Below are positions 38,444 to 47,960 of a stretch of DNA of 64,000 bases, piece by piece. The DNA comes from Edwardsiella anguillarum ET080813 (GTDB lineage Bacteria; Pseudomonadota; Gammaproteobacteria; Enterobacterales; Enterobacteriaceae): contig NZ_CP006664.1 of the NCBI RefSeq assembly GCF_000264765.2, positions 3,224,001-3,288,000 on the forward strand. Reading direction: 5' to 3'. How positions within the stretch are numbered: the first letter of the stretch is position 1; each line of letters opens with the position of its first letter. The notes under the pieces are model-generated. The model made no database searches and had not been told where the DNA came from. It saw only the letters and a program-made list of their open reading frames with translations. Made by a program: the position numbers and the translations under genes.

Positions 38444-38902
38444 TCAGATCAGGCGTTCGTTAAGATAGCGCTGATAGTCGGGAATGGCGATGGGCATTTC
38501 GCCGGCAAACATCGGCGAACTTATCAGGAAATCCGCCGTGGCGCGGTTGTTGGCGACCGGAATATTCCAGACGGTCGCCAGGCGCAGCAGCGCCTTCACG
38601 TCCGGATCGTGCGGTACGGCGTTGAGCGGATCCCAAAAGAACACCAGCATGTCGATTTTGCCTTCGGCGATCAGCGCGCCGACCTGCTGATCCCCGCCCA
38701 TGGGGCCGCTCAGCATGCAGTGTACTGGGATCCCAGTGGCGCTGTGGATCAGGCTGCCGGTGGTCCCGGTCGCATAGAGCTCGTGTTCGCTGAGCTGCGG
38801 CTTGTTGCTGTTGACCCACTCCAGCAGCGCCTGTTTGCGGTGGTCGTGTGCTACCAGGGCGATGCGTTTACGGCTGGGGAGAGTTCGGGTGGTCATTTCC
38901 AT
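38444..38902 (-). CDS. mgsA: Methylglyoxal synthase
   Basis: 152 residues, equal to E. coli. Converts dihydroxyacetone phosphate to methylglyoxal and phosphate, a bypass used when phosphosugars accumulate. The ALVAHDHRK start, ATGTTG phosphate loop, [12 protein letters not shown] with catalytic Asp, and [17 protein letters not shown] block are all present. The start at 38902 aligns with E. coli; the open frame to 38986 is an extension. Inhibited by phosphate in E. coli. Confidence 0.96.
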   Translation of the reverse strand: MEMTTRTLPSRKRIALVAHDHRKQALLEWVNSNKPQLSEHELYATGTTGSLIHSATGIPVHCMLSGPMGGDQQVGALIAEGKIDMLVFFWDPLNAVPHDPDVKALLRLATVWNIPVANNRATADFLISSPMFAGEMPIAIPDYQRYLNERLI

Positions 38903-39150
38903 GCTGTTGGCCTTTATCAGAAAAAGTAGTCTTATGGGCGGTGTCCCGCGGCGCGGGGCATTAACCCCGGCGGCGCAATGCCCCATGCGCTGCGCGCACG
39001 GCGTTTGGCGCGTTGGCAGCGCTGTGTCGAGGCGGGGCGTAAGCCGCGATGAAACACGCGCGATACCCTATCAGGATATCGCCCGGAGCGCCGCGACGCG
39101 GCGCAAGAAAGGGACAATAAAGCGAAAGTGAACGGGCGGCGCCCGGCGGC

Positions 39151-39636
39151 TCAACGCGTAAGCGCAGGCAGGGCGGCGGCGGCGGCGCTGTGGTTATAGC
39201 GCTGCAGCTGCTGGCGATAGTCGCCGGCGGGCGGCGAGCTGAGGACGTCCGCGCGGTATTCCAGCGGGATCCCGCGGTGGTTGAGCAGCTCGAAGTTCAG
39301 CGTCTGCTCCAGCTGACGGATATCCCGATCGTCTCCGATGCGCGGCAGCTTGATGGTCACCGAGGTGGCCTCCCGGGTATCAAAGACGGCGATCAGCGGA
39401 GCCGAGTAATGGGGCTCTCCGTTTGCCGTCAGCGGCTTGGCGACCCGAAACAGCATCTGGTGGATACCGGCGTCCAGCTCCAGGCTGTTGGCGCTTTTGA
39501 ACAGCGCCGCGGGCAATGGCTGTCCGTCGATGGCCAACAGCTCGACATCGCTGCCAAATTTCAGCGTGGTGGCTGACAGGGCGTGACAAAAGAGCAGCCC
39601 GCCGCAGCTTAGAGCCAGTAAAACACGTGATCGCAT
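39151..39636 (-). CDS. yccT: YccT/CsgI (DUF2057) periplasmic protein, short form
   Basis: 161 residues with a signal peptide ending at ALSATTLKFG. The DUF2057 body includes GIHQMLFRVAK and YSAPLIAVFDT. E. coli YccT is 220 residues; this one lacks about 50-60 C-terminal residues and ends in an Ala-rich tail, so it may be a short variant. E. coli YccT (CsgI) has been described as an inhibitor of curli assembly. Conserved position between mgsA and yccU. Confidence 0.85.
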   Translation of the reverse strand: MRSRVLLALSCGGLLFCHALSATTLKFGSDVELLAIDGQPLPAALFKSANSLELDAGIHQMLFRVAKPLTANGEPHYSAPLIAVFDTREATSVTIKLPRIGDDRDIRQLEQTLNFELLNHRGIPLEYRADVLSSPPAGDYRQQLQRYNHSAAAAALPALTR

Positions 39637-39827
39637 GGGGTCCTCAAATTTACTCAGGCGAAGGGCATGATGCCAACGGATCCAATGGCCGATGAGGTGT
39701 ATCAAAACATTTCCCGTTAACATATTTTTACATTATAAGGGGCTTCAGCGCGCTTCGTCAAAAAACCTTTCCCGCCGCCCACGGGCGATCTAAGCTGAGA
39801 ATATCACTTTTTTCCGGAGAGTCCGCA

Positions 39828-40247
39828 ATGGAAGATGAAACGATTAAGCTGATTTTACGCCGGGTGCATCATATCGCCTTGGTCGGCGCCAGCGAGCGGC
39901 CAGAGCGGGCCAGCTATCGGGTGATGGCGTACCTGCTGGAGCAGGGATATCGGGTAACGCCGGTCAGCCCAAAGCTGGCCGGACAGACGCTGCTGGGACA
40001 GCGGGTGTATGCCGCGCTGGCGGATATTCCGCATCCCATCGATATGGTCGATGTCTTTCGCAACGCTGAGGCCGCCGTCGCGGTTGCCCGGGAGGCGATC
40101 GCCGTGGGCGCCGGTGTGCTGTGGCTGCAGCTGGGGGTGATAAGCCCGCAGGCGCAGGCGCTGGCCCAGGCGGCGGGGATGCAGGTGGTGATGGACCGCT
40201 GTCCGAAGATCGAGATTCCGAGGCTGGGGATAACGCGCGGGGCGTAA
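39828..40247 (+). CDS. yccU: CoA-binding domain protein YccU
   Basis: 139 residues (E. coli 137), a single CoA_binding Rossmann domain with VGASERPERASYRVMAYL at the N-terminus and WLQLGVISPQA in the centre. Related to the N-terminal domain of succinyl-CoA synthetase alpha; function unknown. Transcribed towards hspQ. Confidence 0.93.
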   Translation: MEDETIKLILRRVHHIALVGASERPERASYRVMAYLLEQGYRVTPVSPKLAGQTLLGQRVYAALADIPHPIDMVDVFRNAEAAVAVAREAIAVGAGVLWLQLGVISPQAQALAQAAGMQVVMDRCPKIEIPRLGITRGA

Positions 40248-40249
40248 GG

Positions 40250-40280
40250 AAAAAACGGCCCCCGCCGAGGCGGGGGCGGC
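40250..40280 (-). terminator. Terminator of hspQ
   Basis: CCCCCGCC-GA-GGCGGGGG-type stem, six A residues on the plus strand giving a minus-strand T-tract; may also serve yccU weakly. Confidence 0.8.
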
Positions 40281-40284
40281 CGGC

Positions 40285-40605
40285 TCAGTTGCGCAGGCGG
40301 GGCGCCAGCAGCTGAGCCCGAATGGACTCCGCCAGATCGTCCATCGACGGCTGCTCTGGATGCGAGTCGCTGCTCTCGCCATCAAGCTGGGCCTCCGCCA
40401 GGTAGGTATGTACCGGCTGGCCCTGCTCATCCTCCATCACCACGTGATACCAGGGGGCGTGGCGCAGAACCTCGTTGGCGCCCAGATCATCGTCATCCGG
40501 GGCGTCATCCAGGGCATATTCGGGGTCAATATCTATCACTACGCCCAGCGATCCCAACAGTTTGTGACGAACCTGCTGCCCAATGCCAAATTTGCTGGTA
40601 ATCAT
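40285..40605 (-). CDS. hspQ: Heat shock protein HspQ
   Basis: 106 residues (E. coli 105), YccV-like hemimethylated-DNA-binding domain. The [27 protein letters not shown] start and the [21 protein letters not shown] centre are typical. HspQ promotes DnaA degradation and enhances Lon proteolysis. In E. coli it is heat-induced; no sigma-32 promoter was confirmed here. Confidence 0.95.
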   Translation of the reverse strand: MITSKFGIGQQVRHKLLGSLGVVIDIDPEYALDDAPDDDDLGANEVLRHAPWYHVVMEDEQGQPVHTYLAEAQLDGESSDSHPEQPSMDDLAESIRAQLLAPRLRN

Positions 40606-40693
40606 ATGACCTCCTTTGCAACCGCTGCGTCTACTTTTTCGGGGAAGACTCCGTGTAATATGCGGGTGGAAATGCCTGTTTCAAGTCTACGCT

Positions 40694-40754
40694 AGGGCAT
40701 ACCCCGTAACGGTGTGCGGCGTCGGTGCTCACGGCCAGTTACGGGACACGCCCT
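40694..40754. repeat. Inverted repeat pair forming a hairpin downstream of rlmI
   Basis: AGGGCATACCCCGTAAC (40694-40710) and GTTACGGGACACGCCCT (40738-40754) are inverted copies differing at three positions, separated by 27 bp. A third copy lies upstream of rlmI at 42051-42067, an exact reverse complement of the second. Not a recognised intrinsic terminator, as no T-tract follows. Confidence 0.7.
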
Positions 40755-40784
40755 CGTCTATTGTCTCACCGGCGCCAGGATCGC

Positions 40785-41981
40785 CTAGCGATCGCCCATG
40801 ACCCGGCAGGCAAATCCTTTCAGGTACAGTCCCTCTGGGTAGGTGGCAATGACCGGGTGATCGGCGGCCTGACGGTACTGTTCTATAAATTGTATATCAC
40901 GTCCGGCGTCGACGGCGGCGTCGGCCAAAATTTTCTGGAACAGGTCGGTCGGCATCAGCCCCGAACAGGAGAAGGTCAGCAAGATGCCGCCGGGGCGCAG
41001 CAGCTGCAGGGCCAGCATGTTGATATCTTTATAGCCGCGGCAGGCGCCGGCGAGCTGATTTTTGTTTTCAACAAACTTGGGCGGATCCATGACGATCAGA
41101 TCGAAGGTTTTCCCTTCGTCACGGTAGCGGCGCAGCAGCTGGAACACATCGTCGCGCAGGAAGTCGGCGCGCGCCAGATCCAGTCCGTTAAGCGCGACGT
41201 TCTGGCGGGCGATATCCAGCGCCGCCTGTGAGGTATCGACGCTGGTGACGTGGGCGCAGCCGCCCATCAGGGTCGAGACGGCGAAGGCGCCGGTATAGGA
41301 GAAGCAGTTCAGCACATGCGCATCGCGGGCAAAGCGGCGGGCCGCCAGGCGGCTGTCGCGCTGATCAAGATAGAAGCCGGTCTTGTGGCCCCCCTTGATA
41401 TCGACCAGGATCTGCATACCGTGTTCGCGGATAGGCAGCAGATCGGGCGGCAGGGCGCCGGATACCGGACCTTGCGCGAGGGGCAGCCCCTCTTTCTTGC
41501 GTACGGCCACATCGGAGCGATCGTAGATCGCGCACTGTGGGTAGAGGGCGTGCAGGGCGTCTAACAGCGTAGCGCGCTGGTATTCGGCGCCGGCGGAGAG
41601 CAGCTGCAGCACCAGCGTATCCTGAAAGCGATCGATAGTGATCCCCGGCATGCCATCGGACTCTCCGGCAATCAGGCGATAGCCGGTCAGATCATCGCGC
41701 TCGACCAGCCAGTCACGCCAGCGCTGAGCCTGCTGTAGACGGCGTTCGAAAAAGGCCCGATCGATGTTCTCATCCCGGTCAAAGCTCCAGACGCGGGCCC
41801 GGATCTGGGACTGGGGAGAGTAGGCGGCGCGGGCCAGCCACTTGCCCAGATGGTCGCAGACGTCCAGCGTTTCACCGCTGACGGCATTGCCTTCGATGCG
41901 CGCCACGGCGCCGGAAAAAATCCAGGGGTGGCGGCGGAGTAAGGACTTTTCGCGTCCTTTGGCGAGGATTAAACGGGCCAA
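40785..41981 (-). CDS. rlmI: 23S rRNA m5C1962 methyltransferase RlmI
   Basis: 398 residues (E. coli 396). N-terminal PUA domain ([19 protein letters not shown]), then a Rossmann methyltransferase with [11 protein letters not shown] near residue 228 and [10 protein letters not shown] near 305; the late CSG motif (FSCSGLM) carries a catalytic Cys. Uses SAM to methylate C1962 of 23S rRNA. Gene is bracketed by copies of a short inverted repeat. Confidence 0.96.
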   Translation of the reverse strand: MARLILAKGREKSLLRRHPWIFSGAVARIEGNAVSGETLDVCDHLGKWLARAAYSPQSQIRARVWSFDRDENIDRAFFERRLQQAQRWRDWLVERDDLTGYRLIAGESDGMPGITIDRFQDTLVLQLLSAGAEYQRATLLDALHALYPQCAIYDRSDVAVRKKEGLPLAQGPVSGALPPDLLPIREHGMQILVDIKGGHKTGFYLDQRDSRLAARRFARDAHVLNCFSYTGAFAVSTLMGGCAHVTSVDTSQAALDIARQNVALNGLDLARADFLRDDVFQLLRRYRDEGKTFDLIVMDPPKFVENKNQLAGACRGYKDINMLALQLLRPGGILLTFSCSGLMPTDLFQKILADAAVDAGRDIQFIEQYRQAADHPVIATYPEGLYLKGFACRVMGDR

Positions 41982-42050
41982 GATTCACCTTCAATATACA
42001 GTTATGGAAGCGGCGGGCGGCTATCATAGCCGAATGTGGGCGGAGGCACT

Positions 42051-42067
42051 AGGGCGTGTCCCGTAAC
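42051..42067. repeat. Third copy of the AGGGCGTGTCCCGTAAC repeat
   Basis: Exact reverse complement of 40738-40754, so the two form perfect 17-bp inverted repeats about 1.3 kb apart with rlmI between them. Confidence 0.75.
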
Positions 42068-42248
42068 GGGTCGAGAGCATTATCGGCGGTCATTTTAGCC
42101 CAGGGCCAGGCGCGAGCGGCGAGGTTTTCGGCCCCGATGCACCGTGGGTGACCTCGCGCCGGGCTAACGTGGCCCCGCTCCTACGTGACGCGGCGGCGCG
42201 CGAATGCGCTATGATAGAGGGAAACGGTGTGGCCAGGGAGAGCGCGCA

Positions 42249-42527
42249 ATGGGAAGAGAGTGTGTGGCAGCCTATGTCAGTGGGCGGGTGCAGGGCGTGG
42301 GATTCCGCTATGGCACCCAGCGTCAGGCGATGGGGCTGGGGCTGACCGGCTATGCCCTCAACCTGGACGATGGTCGGGTTGAGGTACTGGTCGAGGGTGA
42401 GGCGTCGGCGGTGGCGCAGCTGCTGCGCTGGCTGTCAGCCGGCGGCCCCCGCTATGCCCGGGTCGTTCGGGTCGATACGGAGCCGCGTCCCCTGCAGCAT
42501 TTTCAGCGTTTTGAGATCCGCTATTGA
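42249..42527 (+). CDS. acyP: Acylphosphatase
   Basis: 92 residues, equal to E. coli YccX. The signature [15 protein letters not shown] (about residues 10-24) carries the phosphate-binding loop and catalytic Arg; Asn of [13 protein letters not shown] is the second catalytic residue. Hydrolyses acyl phosphates. Start 42249 is chosen by alignment; no strong ribosome-binding site. Convergent with tusE. Confidence 0.95.
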   Translation: MGRECVAAYVSGRVQGVGFRYGTQRQAMGLGLTGYALNLDDGRVEVLVEGEASAVAQLLRWLSAGGPRYARVVRVDTEPRPLQHFQRFEIRY

Positions 42528-42553
42528 GGCCGCCGACGGCGGCGCCGGGAGGA

Positions 42554-42883
42554 TTAAATGCATTTTACCGGTCTGGGCAGCCCGGCTATTTTGGTGGCCT
42601 GCTTCGCCGGTCCCTTGGGGAATAGGCGGTACAGATAGCGGCTGTTTCCCTTCTCCTCGCCGTATTTTTGCGTCATGGCCTTCACCAGCATGCGGATCGC
42701 CGGTGAGGTATTGAAGGTTTGGTAAAACTCACGCACGAAGCGTACGACCTCCCAGTGCGCCTCGCTCAGGGTGATCCCCTCCTGCAGCGCCAGGATCTCG
42801 GCCAGCGCTTCGCTCCACTCCTGACTATTGAGCAGATATCCCTGGGCGTCGGTTTCAATGCAACGGCCGTCAAACTCTAACAT
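42554..42883 (-). CDS. tusE: Sulfur relay protein TusE
   Basis: 109 residues, equal to E. coli. It is a DsrC-type protein with the conserved C-terminal arm ending PVKCI, where the penultimate Cys accepts sulfur from TusBCD and passes it to MnmA for 2-thiouridine in tRNA wobble positions. The body motif [23 protein letters not shown] is strongly conserved. Transcribed alone on the minus strand after yccA. Confidence 0.96.
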   Translation of the reverse strand: MLEFDGRCIETDAQGYLLNSQEWSEALAEILALQEGITLSEAHWEVVRFVREFYQTFNTSPAIRMLVKAMTQKYGEEKGNSRYLYRLFPKGPAKQATKIAGLPRPVKCI

Positions 42884-42954
42884 GGTAACTTATCCTAACA
42901 GGCAAACAACGCCGCTCAGTGTACCCCAAGGCCCGGCGGGCGCCAAACGGCGCC

Positions 42955-42983
42955 CAAAAAAACGCCCCGCGGTGGCGGGGCGC
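42955..42983 (-). terminator. Terminator of yccA
   Basis: CGCCCCGC-GGTG-GCGGGGCG stem with eight A residues on the plus strand, just past the yccA stop. Confidence 0.9.
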
Positions 42984-42998
42984 AGAGCGGGGTGCGAC

Positions 42999-43661
42999 TC
43001 AGTTGCTGCGGGCGAATCCCAGCAGGCTGAGCAGGCTGATGAACAGGTTATACAGCGAGACATACAGCCCAACGGTGGCGCGGATGTAGTTGGTTTCTCC
43101 GCCGTGAATGATATTGCTGGTCTCCCACAGGATAGCGCCGGTAGAGAACAGGATAAACAGCGCGCTGATGGCTAAAGAGAGCGCCGGCAGCTGCAGGAAC
43201 AGATTCGCGACCACGGCCAGCAGCAGCACCACAAAACCGGCCATCATCATACCGGAGAGGAAAGACATGTCCTTACGGGTGGTCAGCACATAGGCGGAGC
43301 AGCAGAAGAAGACCAGTGCGGTGCCGCCCAGCGCCAGCATGATCAGATCGCCTGCGCCGCTGGCGATAAAGCTGCTGAGGATCGGGCCAAGGGTATAGCC
43401 CATAAAGCCGGTCAGGGCGAATACGGCCAGCAGACCGGCCGGGCGATCGGCCAGGCGGTAGGTCAGAAACATCAGGCCATAAAAGCCGACCAGCATCAGC
43501 AGCAGGCCCGGCGCCGGCAGCATCAGGACCGTACTGACGGTGGCGGTTAAGGCGGAGAAAGCCAGGGTCAGCGCCAGCAGAAAATAGGTATTGCGCAGGA
43601 CTTTGTGCGTACTCAGCAGTGAACTGCGCGCAGAGGTAGAGGAAACGACAATACGATCCAT
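42999..43661 (-). CDS. yccA: BI-1-family inner membrane protein YccA
   Basis: 220 residues (E. coli 219) with seven hydrophobic helices, the Bax-inhibitor-1/TMBIM layout. E. coli YccA is a substrate and modulator of the FtsH protease: its N-terminal tail is used for FtsH-dependent degradation. The conserved C-terminal [15 protein letters not shown] segment contributes to the proton or calcium-leak pore seen in homologues. Adjacent to tusE and serT, as in E. coli. Confidence 0.95.
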   Translation of the reverse strand: MDRIVVSSTSARSSLLSTHKVLRNTYFLLALTLAFSALTATVSTVLMLPAPGLLLMLVGFYGLMFLTYRLADRPAGLLAVFALTGFMGYTLGPILSSFIASGAGDLIMLALGGTALVFFCCSAYVLTTRKDMSFLSGMMMAGFVVLLLAVVANLFLQLPALSLAISALFILFSTGAILWETSNIIHGGETNYIRATVGLYVSLYNLFISLLSLLGFARSN

Positions 43662-43936
43662 ACGAAGATTCTCTCGTTGTGTTATAGGTATCGGATGAGA
43701 TGACGCCAGCGCGACGGCGGCAAGACATTGTTTTCCTGCCCAATGCGAATGGTATCCCTCAACCCAGACTAAAATATAATTATTGGAATAAAAAGCAGAA
43801 AGACGGTTTACCCATCTTTACGCACCTCTGCCGCCGTCGCGGCGGTGTGATGCGCGCTTTTTATCCCGCGCTGCGCAAAAAGGGATCAAACGGCGCGCGC
43901 ATTGCCGATTTTGGCAGCACTTGCACCGGGGTGGCC

Positions 43937-43965
43937 TTTACAAGCGGGGTGGCGCTGGATATAGT
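43937..43965 (+). promoter_or_regulatory. serT promoter
   Basis: TTTACA at 43937-43942, a 17-bp spacer, TATAGT at 43960-43965 and a GC-rich discriminator before the tRNA. A strong sigma-70 promoter. Confidence 0.8.
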
Positions 43966-43977
43966 CTTCCCCATCGC

Positions 43978-44065
43978 GGAGGAGTGGCTGAGTGGTTTAA
44001 GGCAGCGGTCTTGAAAACCGTCGAGTGTAACAGCTCCTAGAGTTCGAATCTCTACTCCTCCGCCA
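43978..44065 (+). tRNA. serT: tRNA-Ser(UGA)
   Basis: 88 nt with encoded CCA. Acceptor GGAGGAG/CTCCTCC, D-arm GGC/GGC-type with GAGTGGTTTAA loop, anticodon loop CTTGAAA with TGA at 44012-44014, a long class II variable arm, T-arm with GTTCGAATC, and discriminator G. Same place as E. coli serT after yccA. It marks the left edge of the AT-rich island. Confidence 0.98.
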
Positions 44066-44071
44066 AAATTC

Positions 44072-44104
44072 AGGCCCGAGCTATCATTAGCTTGGGCCTT
44101 TTTA
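44072..44104 (+). terminator. Terminator of serT
   Basis: AGGCCCGAGCT pairs with AGCTTGGGCCT around a 6-base loop, followed by TTTTT. Confidence 0.9.
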
Positions 44105-44811
44105 GTTTTTGTACTTCTCAATATGCTATCAGTCTTCAGCTTGTATGAGATACTATCTAGAAACAGCGGCTCCTGGCTCAGCTAGGTATGGGCTTTTCGT
44201 GCCTGCTGGTCACTGGCGCGGTTAAGTTTAGAGATAACGGCAAGATGCACAGCGGCAGGTCGTTGGCGGACGTTGCTCCCACGTGGGCACGCAACCTGCT
44301 ATGTGGTATATACCGTACCGGCCGCCGTAGGGGTATTTATACTACCTTAGCGATTCTTTTTCTGGGGGCGGATTTCATTCTGAACTCATCACGCAGCCGC
44401 TCTTTAGTGAAACCGCAATCTTCTGCAATGGCGGCCGCGCGCCGAGCTGCTAATCCGTCATTTTTCATGATCCATCCCCCGCTGTAAGGCATGTGTGATT
44501 TACGTATCCGGGAGGGTCTATACCGGAACGCTAGATTTTTCCGCGACCAGTGACAGTGGGGCTATCACATAAACGACCGGTTGAGTGTCAATAGCTAAAA
44601 GGGATCTTAGGTCCAATGGAGCGAAGTTTCTCATTAAGAAATATCTTTCTTCTTTGATGTCTCCTTATAATAGCCTCAGATCACCTGCTCTGCCAGCTTG
44701 TCTGACATATTGATATGTTCATAACAAAGCGGGGAAAATCGTGCGATATCTTCATAATTCAGTATTTCACCCTGAGCACGTAGATGCTCTACGGCTGCCA
44801 GCATATAAATA
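44105..44811. other. Left part of the island without a firm gene
   Basis: About 700 bp. Contains the small minus-strand frame listed separately and a second short minus-strand frame ending near 44520 (about 38 codons from an ATG near 44632, protein-like but without a good ribosome-binding site). The plus-strand frame 44188-44487 is probably a shadow. No integrase and no copy of the tRNA 3' end was found. Confidence 0.4.
44337..44468 (-). CDS. Possible 43-residue basic protein
   Basis: ATG at 44468 is preceded by a strong GGGGGATGG site. The product is rich in Ala, Arg and Lys, with AARRAAAIAEDCGFTKERLRDEF suggesting one or two helices, possibly a helix-turn-helix fragment. No family recognised. 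It might be the truncated start of a mobile-element gene. Confidence 0.35.
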   Translation of the reverse strand: MKNDGLAARRAAAIAEDCGFTKERLRDEFRMKSAPRKRIAKVV

Positions 44812-45705
44812 GTGTTTTACTTCGGGAATGGGGTATTATCCAACTATATATCACAGAGGTGTTGCTGCCCGGCGGTAACTAATCACTCTAGGGAAAAAGC
44901 GAACATATCTATAACCATCAGCGTCCTGCTGGAAAACCGGCTTCGCTCCGGTTCTATAAATTTTCTTCGTGCTAAAGCTGGGCTCAGTTTGTTTATCCAG
45001 GATGGAAGTGATTCAATTTTGTTTGATACAGGACCTGATGATAGTTTCCTACATAACGCAGCCTTGATGGGGATCGATTTGAGCAGCCTAACTGCTACTG
45101 TTATTTCACATGGTCATTATGACCATTGTGGCGGTGTTCCATGGTTGCCTGATAAATGCCGGATCATATGCCATCCCCAAGTGTCCAGTGAGCGCTACGC
45201 GGCCATAAGATTTCCAGGTTGTAGCGCCAGAGTAAAAAAATTGTCGCTGGACATTGATTATTCACGTCTCCGTATGGAATATAGCAGTATTCCACTACAT
45301 ATCGGAAAACGCTTTATGTGGTCAGGGGAGATCCCTGTGGCCAAACCGCAGGCATATGGTATCACCGGAGGGCGAAATGTGAGAGTAGATTATGTAAAAG
45401 ATGAAGGGGTTCTGATCTATAAATCTGATCGCGGACTGGTAATTTTTATCGGTTGTGGACATCGCGGACTCATTGATATTGTGCGTCACTGCCAGAGTAT
45501 AACCGGAATAAATCATATTCACGCTCTTTTCGGTGGTTTTCACCTGCGCTGTGCGTCACCCCGTAACCTCTGGGAGGTGAGGCAGTTTCTACACCGCCAA
45601 AAGCCAGATAAAATAATGGGCTGTCATTGTACTGGTAAATGGGGGGGGATGTGGTTGCCGGAACTAGTCACTCCGGCAACCGGAGATGTTTATGTACTGG
45701 GATAG
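44812..45705 (+). CDS. MBL-fold metallohydrolase
   Basis: Up to 297 residues from a GTG start with no clear ribosome-binding site, so the true N-terminus may be later (conserved sequence begins near residue 33, SITISVLLEN). The HxHxDH metal motif is SHGHYDHCGG (His100, His102, Asp104, His105), with FIGCGHRG, FGGFHL and GCHCTG as later ligands. It resembles the dihydropterin-ribofuranosylaminobenzene phosphate synthase-type branch of the family. Substrate unknown. AT-richer than the core. It converges on the permease remnant 3 bp away, suggesting one acquired cassette. Confidence 0.8.
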   Translation: MFYFGNGVLSNYISQRCCCPAVTNHSREKANISITISVLLENRLRSGSINFLRAKAGLSLFIQDGSDSILFDTGPDDSFLHNAALMGIDLSSLTATVISHGHYDHCGGVPWLPDKCRIICHPQVSSERYAAIRFPGCSARVKKLSLDIDYSRLRMEYSSIPLHIGKRFMWSGEIPVAKPQAYGITGGRNVRVDYVKDEGVLIYKSDRGLVIFIGCGHRGLIDIVRHCQSITGINHIHALFGGFHLRCASPRNLWEVRQFLHRQKPDKIMGCHCTGKWGGMWLPELVTPATGDVYVLG

Positions 45706-45708
45706 GGG

Positions 45709-46826
45709 CTAAATAAACAGCGTTGCTATCACAGTAGTGCCACTAAGTAGTACCAGGAATCCTATGGTTCTCATCAGTAAATTTCCATTTATTATAAAAT
45801 ATACAGATGGAATAAAGAACACCGTAGTAATAATGATCGGAATCGAACCATTAGCAATTATTTTTACTATGCTTGGATTTGTAGTTCCAATCACAGTGCA
45901 AATAAGAGTATTGCAACTCAAAATAACTTTCTTGTTAAATGACCTGAAAGAAGCAATCCCGTCGATAACTCCAGTCAGCGTTCCTGTATAGGCGCCAGTA
46001 GTCAATAGAGAAAGAAGTAGTGCTGCACCAAACCACACTACATGTTTACCGGTAAGACTCGCCGTATAAGAAAGAGCATCAATATTTCTGGAATTAATAA
46101 TATAAATATCTTTTGGTGTTAACAATCGACTTACTGCAATGACAAAAATAATGGTGAAAGCAAAAATAATTATTTTCCCGGCGATTAGCTTTCGTGCGTC
46201 AGGAATTTTCGCGCTTTTAATGAAGCGCTGGATGCATGGCGTAAAATTGAAGGTAAAAAGAAAAATAGGTAGCAATGTGAGGTCATTTATAGAATCCACA
46301 TCCGGCGAGTATGATAATGGATATCTGATTGGTTGAAAGAAAAAAACACGGCAACTACTGCAACTGAAATGATTGAAGGAAGAGCTATCCGTGAAATAAG
46401 TTTTTCAACATCAGCATTGAAACGTAGCCAAACTATAGAAAGCGTTGAACTTAACAACAGAGAGACACAAAACCGGACCAATAAACTGTCATGGATAAAT
46501 GAACTCACCACATTAACCAGTGTTATGAAGTTTATTAAAACGATAATCATCATTGATGATATAAATAATGTACAGGTTATAACTGCATATCTGTTGCCAA
46601 TAAATTTTGAGGAGGCTGCCAAAAAATCCTTCTCTGGATGACAACTAATAAATTTAAAAAATAGATAGTGAGCCATTAGTGAAACCAGCATGGCACCAGT
46701 GATAAAAACAAGAAAAGGCATTATCCCAAATACAGTCGGGCCTACCGCTTGGGGTAAAAAGAAAATGCCGGCACCAAAGGCAGTAGAAAAGAATGTTATA
46801 TGCCAATATAAATATGAAATTCTCAT
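45709..46826 (-). pseudogene. HAAAP-family amino-acid permease, frameshifted
   Basis: Two frames, 46826-46287 and 46299-45709, together encode one permease of about 372 residues with around ten hydrophobic helices. The N-terminal WHITFFSTAFGAGIFFLPQAVGP is the family start seen in serine, threonine and aromatic amino-acid permeases (SdaC, TdcC, TyrP relatives). The break lies near 46300-46312, where CATACTCGCCGGATG would need one or two bases changed to join the halves. Substrate is inferred to be a hydroxy amino acid only at family level. Confidence 0.75.
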
Positions 46827-46876
46827 GGTATTACTCGGTTATAATGCCCATGTTAGAGGCTGATTATTTACAAGAG

Positions 46877-47769
46877 TTATTCAAAACAGGACTTTCCGAA
46901 AAATATCAGTAGCGAAGGTAAAGATAGATTTTCATAAAACACTGACGCAGCCCTATATCCATTAAGCACATTGATTCGTGAGCACAGTGGGAATACACCA
47001 ATATGAGAAGTGTAATTATCAAAGATCTTGTTGGAGGAAACTTTATACCTAATCGCCCTAAATGTGGCTGCATTTCCTGCAGCGCAGGTAGGTTTATTAT
47101 CCTCTATAATGGCAAAGGTATGTTCGCCTACAGTCATTAAGAGACTGCTATCCTGTCGATTAAACAAAGTGTTTTTATCCATTGTATTTTTGATGTGTCT
47201 TTTAAATCGATCAGCCATAGTCTTTTCACTAACATAAAATGACCTGATGTCGATGCCATAGTGTTTGTTATTTTCTTTGATGTAGGAATTTATTATCTCT
47301 GGAATAATATACGGTGATGTTGCCATTTTTCTATACTGATTAGCACCATCAATTTCATGCCCATCGCTTTTTCCATATAAAAATCATTGATTTCCATTAG
47401 GAAATCAGGCTGAATGTTTAACGATTTCTTTGATTTTACTATATAATCGATGCAGAATTTGGCTGATTTTTTTACCTTATTACTTACTGAAAATCGGTTG
47501 TCCAGATTTACGACCGTGTGTCCTCCTGAAATAATAATGTTATCGCTAAGATAAGCCCTGGCCAAGTCAATCAGAGCATCTAAGTTACAGTCACTAATTT
47601 CATCACTGAATATTTCCATTATCCCAGATTCATCTGCCTTATAAATATAGAATCTGTCCGTATCTTTCCATCCTTTTGTGCAATTACACTTGTAATCCCT
47701 GAAAATAACGCGCTCTGCTGTCTGATAAAAGCTATCATCCCTTAAGGTCAGTAACTCAATACCCGCCAT
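46877..47769 (-). pseudogene. Unrecognised island gene, frameshifted at an A-run
   Basis: Start at 47769 is set by GGGAG 8 bp upstream (the longer GTG at 47841 is weaker). Frame one runs to 47293; the natural continuation lies in the next frame from about 47365. Adding one A to the run GAAAAAGC near 47372 joins them into a protein of about 297 residues, reading EKSDGHEIDGANQYRKM across the junction. No signal peptide or membrane segment, several Cys residues (YKCNC near the start, CAAGN late), and a basic middle. I do not recognise the family. Neighbours are the permease and the tRNA-like gene. Confidence 0.6.
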
Positions 47770-47960
47770 AATGTTTCTCCCTAGATAAATCACAAACCCA
47801 GTAGAACCTACATCAACTGTATCTCTAGTTTTTCTACTCACGTCGAATAATAAAAACTGATAAATGATGAGGTTTGTTGTTTGCGATTTGTGTCACAAAA
47901 TATCACTTAAACGTTTTAATCTATACGGTACATATGATTCTATATTTGCGACTTGAATAT

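Noticed and set aside
40694-40754. Rho-independent terminator of rlmI
   Set aside because: The stem is long but no T-tract follows on the minus strand.
44188-44487. 99-codon plus-strand frame
   Set aside because: No ribosome-binding site, odd composition, and it overlaps a better minus-strand candidate.
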